64,000 nt of DNA from an uncultured Paracoccaceae bacterium. Lineage in GTDB: Bacteria; Pseudomonadota; Alphaproteobacteria; Rhodobacterales; Rhodobacteraceae. Below are positions 58,939 through 64,000 of this stretch, piece by piece. A program made the position numbers and the translations under genes. Position 1 is the stretch's first letter. Every line of letters starts with the position of its first letter. The notes under the pieces are model-generated. The model worked only from the letters and a program-made list of their open reading frames with translations, did not search any database and was not told the DNA's origin. The DNA is taken from positions 248,001 through 312,000 of the forward strand of contig CANMKB010000003.1 of the NCBI GenBank assembly GCA_947498415.1. The letters are read 5' to 3'.

Positions 58939-60719
58939 TCCGCACACCGCTCCGTCCGCTCGCCACCGTCATAAAGGCCCGCGCACAGGGCGAAAATCCG
59001 GATGTGATCGAAAAGGAAAATATTCGGAAACGTCACGAAGTGATGCGGGATGAATCCCGTGTTCGGGCAGAGGGCCGTTTGCTGGTTCTTGGGGTCGCGT
59101 TCATCGCGGCCTTTGCTGTGATTGGCGTCCGCATGGGCACTTTGGCAAGCAGTGAGGCCGCAGAGCCTCGGGTCGCTTTGGGCAACACACAAATTCAGGC
59201 GCAACGGGCGGACATTGTAGATCGTCAGGGCCGTATTTTGGCAACCAATCTGGAAACCTTCAGCCTTTACGCGCAACCGCCGCATATGATCGACAAAGAG
59301 CGCGTCGCCAAAGAGCTGGTCGCCATCTTCCCTGATCTGAACGAACAACGATTGCTCAAAGACTTCACAGGCAAGCGTAAGTTCTTGTGGGTGCGCAAGA
59401 AATTGTCTCCTGAGCAAAAGCAAGCCGTGCACGAAATCGGCGATCCGGGCCTGTTGTTTGGGCCACGTGAAATGCGCCTTTATCCAAACGGCAAGTTGGC
59501 CGCCCATATTCTGGGGGGCGCGGGCTTTGGTCGTGAAGGGGTGAATGCGGCCGAAGTTATTGGTGTGGCCGGTGTTGAAAAAACCTTTGATGAAGTGCTG
59601 CGTGATCCGGCAAATGGCGGCAAGGCGCTGACGCTTTCCGTTGATCTGACCGTACAGGCCGCAATCGAGCGTGTGCTTTATGGCGGTATGAAACTGTTGA
59701 ATGCAAAGGGGGCTGCATCTGTTCTGATGGATGTACACACCGGCGAAGTGGTTTCTCTGGTGTCTTTGCCTGACTTTGATCCAAACGATCGCCCACGTCC
59801 ACTAACCCAAGGGGATCAAGCCGATAGCCCGTTGTTCAACCGTGCTTTGCAGGGTGTGTATGAACTTGGGTCAACCTTTAAGATTTTCACAGCAGCACAG
59901 GCAATGGAGCTTGGCCTTGTGAATGCTGAAACCATCATCGACACCAAAGGTCCGATGAAGGTGGGGGGGCATCGTATTGGTGAATTCCAAAACAAGAACT
60001 ACGGCAAGCTTTCTGTCACCGACATTATCGTCAAAAGCTCCAACCGCGGCACTGGCCGGATGGCTTTGGAAATTGGCGTAAAGCGCCAACAAGAGTTTTT
60101 GAAAAACCTGGGCTTGTTTGAGCCAACGCCGATTGAGATCATCGAAGCCACAGGTGGCAAGCCATTGTTGCCTGCGCGTTGGACAGACTTGTCAGCGGTG
60201 ACCGTATCTTATGGCCACGGTATCTCATCAAGCCCGCTGCACTTGGCCGCCGCTTACGCGACATTGGCCAATGGTGGGCGTCAGATCAAACCAACGATCC
60301 TCAAACAAGACGCGCCGCAATATGGCCCACAGGTCTTGTCTGAGCGGGTTGCCGCCGAAAGCGTGCGTATGTTGCGTAAGGTTGTCACCAAAGGCACGGC
60401 CAGCTTTGGTGAGGTTCCGGGCTATTACGTGGCGGGTAAAACCGGCACTGCGGACAAGCCAAAGCCAACGGGCGGGTATTATGATGATAAGGTCATCAAC
60501 ACCTTTGCCTCTGTTTTTCCAGCACATGCGCCGAAATACGTATTGATCGTCACCTTGGACGAACCGGTTGAAACCTCTGGTGATAAGCCACGGCGGACAG
60601 CGGGTTGGACAGCGGTGCCAGTTGCGGCAGAAATTGTGCAGCGCGTGGCGCCACTGCTTGGATTGCGTCCCGAAGTTGAACCTGCGGTGCTGACTGATAT
60701 AACCCTAGCATCAAACTAA
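58935..60719 (+). CDS. ftsI: Peptidoglycan transpeptidase FtsI (PBP3)
   Basis: A 594-residue class B penicillin-binding protein for septal cross-linking. One membrane helix lies near residue 55 (LLVLGVAFIAAFAVIGVRM). The transpeptidase motifs are STFK (Ser313 to Lys316), SSN at 368-370 and KTG at 502-504. The RADIVDRQGRILATNL segment is the usual start of the N-terminal module. The start overlaps ftsL. A longer-than-usual cytoplasmic N-terminus (about 50 residues) has the charged stretch NPDVIEKENIRKRHE. Confidence 0.97.
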   Translation: MIRTPLRPLATVIKARAQGENPDVIEKENIRKRHEVMRDESRVRAEGRLLVLGVAFIAAFAVIGVRMGTLASSEAAEPRVALGNTQIQAQRADIVDRQGRILATNLETFSLYAQPPHMIDKERVAKELVAIFPDLNEQRLLKDFTGKRKFLWVRKKLSPEQKQAVHEIGDPGLLFGPREMRLYPNGKLAAHILGGAGFGREGVNAAEVIGVAGVEKTFDEVLRDPANGGKALTLSVDLTVQAAIERVLYGGMKLLNAKGAASVLMDVHTGEVVSLVSLPDFDPNDRPRPLTQGDQADSPLFNRALQGVYELGSTFKIFTAAQAMELGLVNAETIIDTKGPMKVGGHRIGEFQNKNYGKLSVTDIIVKSSNRGTGRMALEIGVKRQQEFLKNLGLFEPTPIEIIEATGGKPLLPARWTDLSAVTVSYGHGISSSPLHLAAAYATLANGGRQIKPTILKQDAPQYGPQVLSERVAAESVRMLRKVVTKGTASFGEVPGYYVAGKTGTADKPKPTGGYYDDKVINTFASVFPAHAPKYVLIVTLDEPVETSGDKPRRTAGWTAVPVAAEIVQRVAPLLGLRPEVEPAVLTDITLASN

Positions 60720-60741
60720 AGCCGGTAAAAAAGGGTTAACC

Positions 60742-62235
60742 ATGGCGGCGCAGGCGAAAACACTATCTGAACTGGGCCTGACGGCCACGGGTGGGCCCTT
60801 GGATGGGCGAAACCCAGAAATCACGGGCCTTGCCGTCGATAGCCGCGATGTGAAAGAGGGCTACCTTTTTGCAGCCTTGCCCGGCACACGCGTACACGGC
60901 GCGACCTTTATCCAATTTGCCTTGCGCATGGGCGCGGTGGCGGTGATCACTGATGCCGAAGGCGCCCGGATTGCAGCCCAAGAGCTTGAGGCCCATGGTG
61001 CGGCGGTTGTGGTCTGCGAAGACCCGCGACAAACGCTGGCATATACTTCGGCTTTGTGGTTCGCTCGGCAGCCCAGCATTGTCGCAGCCGTCACAGGGAC
61101 CAACGGAAAAACGTCGGTATCCACCTTCTTGCGGATGATCTGGCAAGAGTTGGGTTTGCCTGCGGTCAATCTTGGCACAACAGGTGTGGAAGGCGATTTC
61201 GAAGCGCCATTGCATCACACAACGCCAGAACCGATCACATTACATCGCACATTGTCTGAGGCCAACGACGCAGGCATTGAATGTGCTGCGATGGAGGCCA
61301 GCTCGCACGGGCTAGAGCAACGCCGCCTGGATGGCGTGCAGCTCGCCGCGGCGGGTTTCACGAATTTCACCCAGGATCATCTGGATTATCACAACACCTT
61401 TGACGACTACTTTGATGCAAAAGCGGGCTTATTCGCACGGGTTCTGCCTGAAGAAGGCACCGCTGTGATCAATATCGATGATATGCGCGGCACCGACATG
61501 GCCGCCATTGCCGAAGGTCGTGGTCAAAAAGTCCTTACAGTGGGTCGGCATGGCGCTGATCTAGAGCTTCAGGTGCAACGCTTTGACAGCACCGGGCAGG
61601 ACATCCGCTTTAAGTTTGCCGGCGAGGCCTATCAGGCACGTCTGAATTTGATCGGCGGGTTTCAGGCTGAAAATGTTCTATTGGCCGCCGGGCTTGCAAT
61701 TGCCTGCGGCGCTGATCCCAACCGTGTGTTTGAAGTGCTGCACGAACTGAAAACGGTACGGGGTCGCATGCAGCTGGCTGCGCGTCGTAACAACGGTGCA
61801 GCTGTGTTTGTGGATTACGCCCACACACCAGATGCTGTGGCCACGGCGCTTAAGGCGATGCGCCCGCATGTTATGGGCCGTTTGGTGGCCATCGTTGGCG
61901 CAGGCGGTGATCGTGATGCAGGTAAGCGCCCTCTGATGGGGGCCGCTGCTGCAGAATATGCAGATCTTGTGTTTGTCACGGATGACAACCCACGCAGTGA
62001 AAATCCCGCGCATATTCGCGAGATGGTTCTTGAAGGTGCGCCAGAGGCCATCGAAGTGGGTGATCGCGCCGAGGCGATTTTGCGGGGCGTCGATGCCTTG
62101 GGGCCGGGCGATGCTTTGCTTATTGCTGGTAAAGGCCATGAAACAGGGCAGATCATCGGCGATGATGTTCTGCCGTTTGATGATGTCGAACAAGCCAGCG
62201 TTGCTGTGATGGCGCTTGATGGGGGAACTGTGTGA
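60742..62235 (+). CDS. murE: UDP-MurNAc-tripeptide synthetase MurE (meso-DAP adding)
   Basis: A Mur ligase of 497 residues that adds the third residue of the peptidoglycan stem. The ATP loop is TGTNGKTS (118-125). HTTPEPITLHRTL binds the UMAG substrate. DDNPRSE (414-420) is the diaminopimelate recognition motif, so meso-DAP rather than lysine is added. VDYAHTPDAV and GGDRDAGKRPLMG are conserved. TTAACCAT overlaps the start codon. It overlaps murF. Confidence 0.97.
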   Translation: MAAQAKTLSELGLTATGGPLDGRNPEITGLAVDSRDVKEGYLFAALPGTRVHGATFIQFALRMGAVAVITDAEGARIAAQELEAHGAAVVVCEDPRQTLAYTSALWFARQPSIVAAVTGTNGKTSVSTFLRMIWQELGLPAVNLGTTGVEGDFEAPLHHTTPEPITLHRTLSEANDAGIECAAMEASSHGLEQRRLDGVQLAAAGFTNFTQDHLDYHNTFDDYFDAKAGLFARVLPEEGTAVINIDDMRGTDMAAIAEGRGQKVLTVGRHGADLELQVQRFDSTGQDIRFKFAGEAYQARLNLIGGFQAENVLLAAGLAIACGADPNRVFEVLHELKTVRGRMQLAARRNNGAAVFVDYAHTPDAVATALKAMRPHVMGRLVAIVGAGGDRDAGKRPLMGAAAAEYADLVFVTDDNPRSENPAHIREMVLEGAPEAIEVGDRAEAILRGVDALGPGDALLIAGKGHETGQIIGDDVLPFDDVEQASVAVMALDGGTV

Positions 62236-63677
62236 TGCTTTGGACCGCACAAGAGGCCGCAGAAGCCACGGGCGGGCGCGCCACATCAGACTGGGCCGTC
62301 AACGGTGTGTCGATTGATACGCGCACCTTGGAAAAAGGCGACTTGTTTGTGGCCTTAAAGGCCGCGCGAGACGGGCATGACTTTGTAGCCCAAGCACTCG
62401 AGGCTGGGGCCGGGGCCGCTTTGGTTACGCATATCCCCGAAGGCGTTGCCGATGATGCGCCTTTATTGATCGTCGATGACGTCCTTAACGGGCTCGAGGC
62501 CATGGGCCGTGCGGCTCGTGCGCGCATGAATGGCACCGTTGTCGCGGTGACAGGATCGGTTGGGAAAACCTCGACCAAGGAAATGCTGCGCACTGTTTTA
62601 AGTGGGCAGGGCAAAACCCATGCCGCCGTAGCAAGCTATAACAATCATTGGGGTGTCCCTTTGACCTTGGCGCGAATGCCACGGGACACAGATTTTGCTG
62701 TGATCGAGATCGGCATGAGCAACCCTGGCGAAATTGCACCCTTGGCCAAACTGGCACGTCCGCATTTGGCGATGATCACAACAGTGGCGCCAGCGCATTT
62801 GGCGGCCTTTGAAAGCCTTGCGGGTATTGCACACGAAAAAGCAGCCATTTTCGAAGGCTTGGAGCCCAATGGCATTGCGGTTTTCAATGGGGATCTCGAG
62901 GTTTCTTCGATCCTTGAGGGCGCTGCAAGATCGCACGCAAAGGCATTGATTTCATTCGGAGAAAGCGAAACTAACGCGGTGCGTCTGTCAGACGTTTCCA
63001 TTGGGGATGCAACAACCGTGGCCAAGGCGCGGGTTGATGATCAAAACCTGTTGTTCAAAGTCGCGGTGCCCGGACGGCATTTCGCGATGAATGCAACCGG
63101 TGTGATTGCGATCGCCGAAGCGCTTGATCTGGAACTTGCGATTGCATTGTCAGATCTGGGCCAATGGTCTGCGGGGGCCGGTCGTGGCCTACGTGAGGTG
63201 ATTTGGCTGGATCCGGCAGACCCACGCCCAACGCTCGAATTGATCGACGATGCCTATAATTCCAATCCTGCGTCGCTGGGGGCCTCACTCGAGGTTTTGG
63301 CCGCCGCAGAAGTAAAAAACGAAATGGGCCGCATCGCTCAAGGGCGCCGCATCGCCTATTTGGGTGACATGAAAGAACTGGGCAAAGACGAAGTCGCGCT
63401 ACATGCGGCACTTGCGGATTTGGCGGCGATGAAAAACATCCAAAAAATCCACTGCGTTGGGCCACTGATGCGGGCGTTGCACGACGCTTTGCCAACCGAC
63501 AAACGCGGGCGCTGGACTGAAACATCACAAGACATGGCAGAGGGCATTCGGCACGATCTGGATGCCGGGGATGTCGTTTTGGCCAAAGGGTCGCTCTCGA
63601 TGGGCATGGCCCGAGTGGTTGACGCGATCCGTAAATTGGGTCATCCCGCGCCAAATTCCAACGAGGGTACGATTTAA
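62235..63677 (+). CDS. murF: UDP-MurNAc-tripeptide D-alanyl-D-alanine ligase MurF
   Basis: A Mur ligase of about 480 residues that adds D-Ala-D-Ala to complete the pentapeptide. The ATP loop is TGSVGKTST (106-114). [16 protein letters not shown] and [15 protein letters not shown] are MurF-specific. [18 protein letters not shown] is the later conserved region. The ATG at 62235 overlaps the murE stop; a GTG one codon before is an alternative. The stop overlaps mraY by one base (TAATG). Confidence 0.96.
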   Translation: MLWTAQEAAEATGGRATSDWAVNGVSIDTRTLEKGDLFVALKAARDGHDFVAQALEAGAGAALVTHIPEGVADDAPLLIVDDVLNGLEAMGRAARARMNGTVVAVTGSVGKTSTKEMLRTVLSGQGKTHAAVASYNNHWGVPLTLARMPRDTDFAVIEIGMSNPGEIAPLAKLARPHLAMITTVAPAHLAAFESLAGIAHEKAAIFEGLEPNGIAVFNGDLEVSSILEGAARSHAKALISFGESETNAVRLSDVSIGDATTVAKARVDDQNLLFKVAVPGRHFAMNATGVIAIAEALDLELAIALSDLGQWSAGAGRGLREVIWLDPADPRPTLELIDDAYNSNPASLGASLEVLAAAEVKNEMGRIAQGRRIAYLGDMKELGKDEVALHAALADLAAMKNIQKIHCVGPLMRALHDALPTDKRGRWTETSQDMAEGIRHDLDAGDVVLAKGSLSMGMARVVDAIRKLGHPAPNSNEGTI

Positions 63678-64000
63678 TGCTTTATTGGCTGACAGCTCTT
63701 TCTGATGGCGGCGACGTCTTCAACCTGTTCCGCTACATCACTTTCCGAGCTGGCGGCGCGTTTATGACGGCCCTGGTGTTTGGTTTTGTTTTTGGACGTC
63801 CGTTGATCAACGTATTGCGCCGCAAACAGGGCAAAGGCCAGCCGATCCGCGAAGATGGTCCCGAAGGGCATTTCTCTAAGGCGGGCACACCCACGATGGG
63901 CGGCTTGCTGATCGTTGGTGCGCTGTTAACATCCACTTTGATGTGGGCCCGATGGGACAATGGGTTTGTCTGGCTCGTGTTGTTTGTAACGCTGGGCTAT
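63677..64000 (+). CDS. mraY: Phospho-N-acetylmuramoyl-pentapeptide transferase MraY, N-terminal part
   Basis: The first 108 codons of MraY, cut by the window end. The enzyme moves phospho-MurNAc-pentapeptide to undecaprenyl phosphate, giving lipid I. The translation begins [20 protein letters not shown], with a first helix ahead of [20 protein letters not shown]. The highly conserved [14 protein letters not shown] motif follows, then a second helix [14 protein letters not shown]. The ATG overlaps the murF stop. The frame has no stop before the window edge. Confidence 0.95.
   Translation, partial: MLYWLTALSDGGDVFNLFRYITFRAGGAFMTALVFGFVFGRPLINVLRRKQGKGQPIREDGPEGHFSKAGTPTMGGLLIVGALLTSTLMWARWDNGFVWLVLFVTLGY

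Noticed and set aside
60736..60743. CtrA-type half site TTAACCAT at the murE start
   Set aside because: A single 8-mer overlapping a start codon is expected by chance about twice in a window of this size, and no second half site is present.
1..64000. Mobile elements, CRISPR arrays, prophage genes, tRNA or rRNA
   Set aside because: No transposase, integrase, phage structural gene, regularly spaced repeat array or tRNA-like cloverleaf was recognised.

Overview
The window reads as one continuous stretch of chromosome from a marine-type alphaproteobacterium of the Rhodobacteraceae (Roseobacter group). Four things point there: the order nrdR-ribD / ribE-ribB-ribH-nusB, an NDUFA12-type complex I subunit beside an mlaD gene, the ctaC-ctaB-(small gene)-ctaG-ctaE-SURF1-thrC-M16 protease order, and a dcw cluster preceded by a long leader RNA. 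Coding density is high. I see no rRNA, tRNA, insertion sequence, prophage or CRISPR array.

Layout. 1-2722: 3' end of rpoD with its terminator, then small genes (DUF1294, HlyU-like, DCC thioredoxin-like, SRPBCC, YjbQ). 2858-12089: nrdR and the riboflavin genes, interrupted by an opposite-strand capsule block (kpsC, kpsD-like, kpsS); the ribB product carries a degenerate GTP cyclohydrolase II domain (RibBX type). 12102-17508: DUF3179 protein, a small lipoprotein and the nadA-nadB-nadC operon. 17887-24519: NDUFA12, mlaD, DUF2155, aat, accC-accB, a PAS-LuxR regulator, an M23 lipoprotein and a scoA-scoB CoA transferase. 24689-31553: sigma factor with a DUF6768-like membrane partner, an I78-type inhibitor, topA, dprA, tldD. 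31734-41572: cytochrome aa3 oxidase subunits II and III with assembly factors, thrC, an M16 protease, an acetyltransferase, an MBL-fold protein and an FAD oxidoreductase. 41619-56355: purine salvage (apt, mtnP), transporters (LysE, TauE/SafE, SulP, AEC), a LysR regulator, PTS-Ntr enzyme ptsP, lysC and a Nudix hydrolase. 56356-64000: a 724-base regulatory region followed by mraZ-rsmH-ftsL-ftsI-murE-murF-mraY (cut by the window end).

The genes are mostly housekeeping: cofactor synthesis (riboflavin, NAD), fatty acid initiation, respiration, amino acids and the division/peptidoglycan cluster. The most interesting signals lie between genes. (1) Upstream of mraZ are helically phased TGGGA boxes, six in forward orientation and a second array in inverted orientation over the likely promoter, followed by a leader of about 210 bases ending in a terminator-like hairpin; this matches the UpsM leader sRNA known from Rhodobacter sphaeroides. 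(2) A perfect FNR box (TTGATTTAAATCAA) lies in the divergent tldD/coxB region. (3) Hairpins overlap the ribosome binding sites of the MBL-fold gene at 39307 and of ptsP. (4) An exact DnaA box lies upstream of nrdR.

All calls come from reading sequence and translations by eye, without database searches. Family names rest on recognised motifs. Where two starts are possible the reason for the choice is given.
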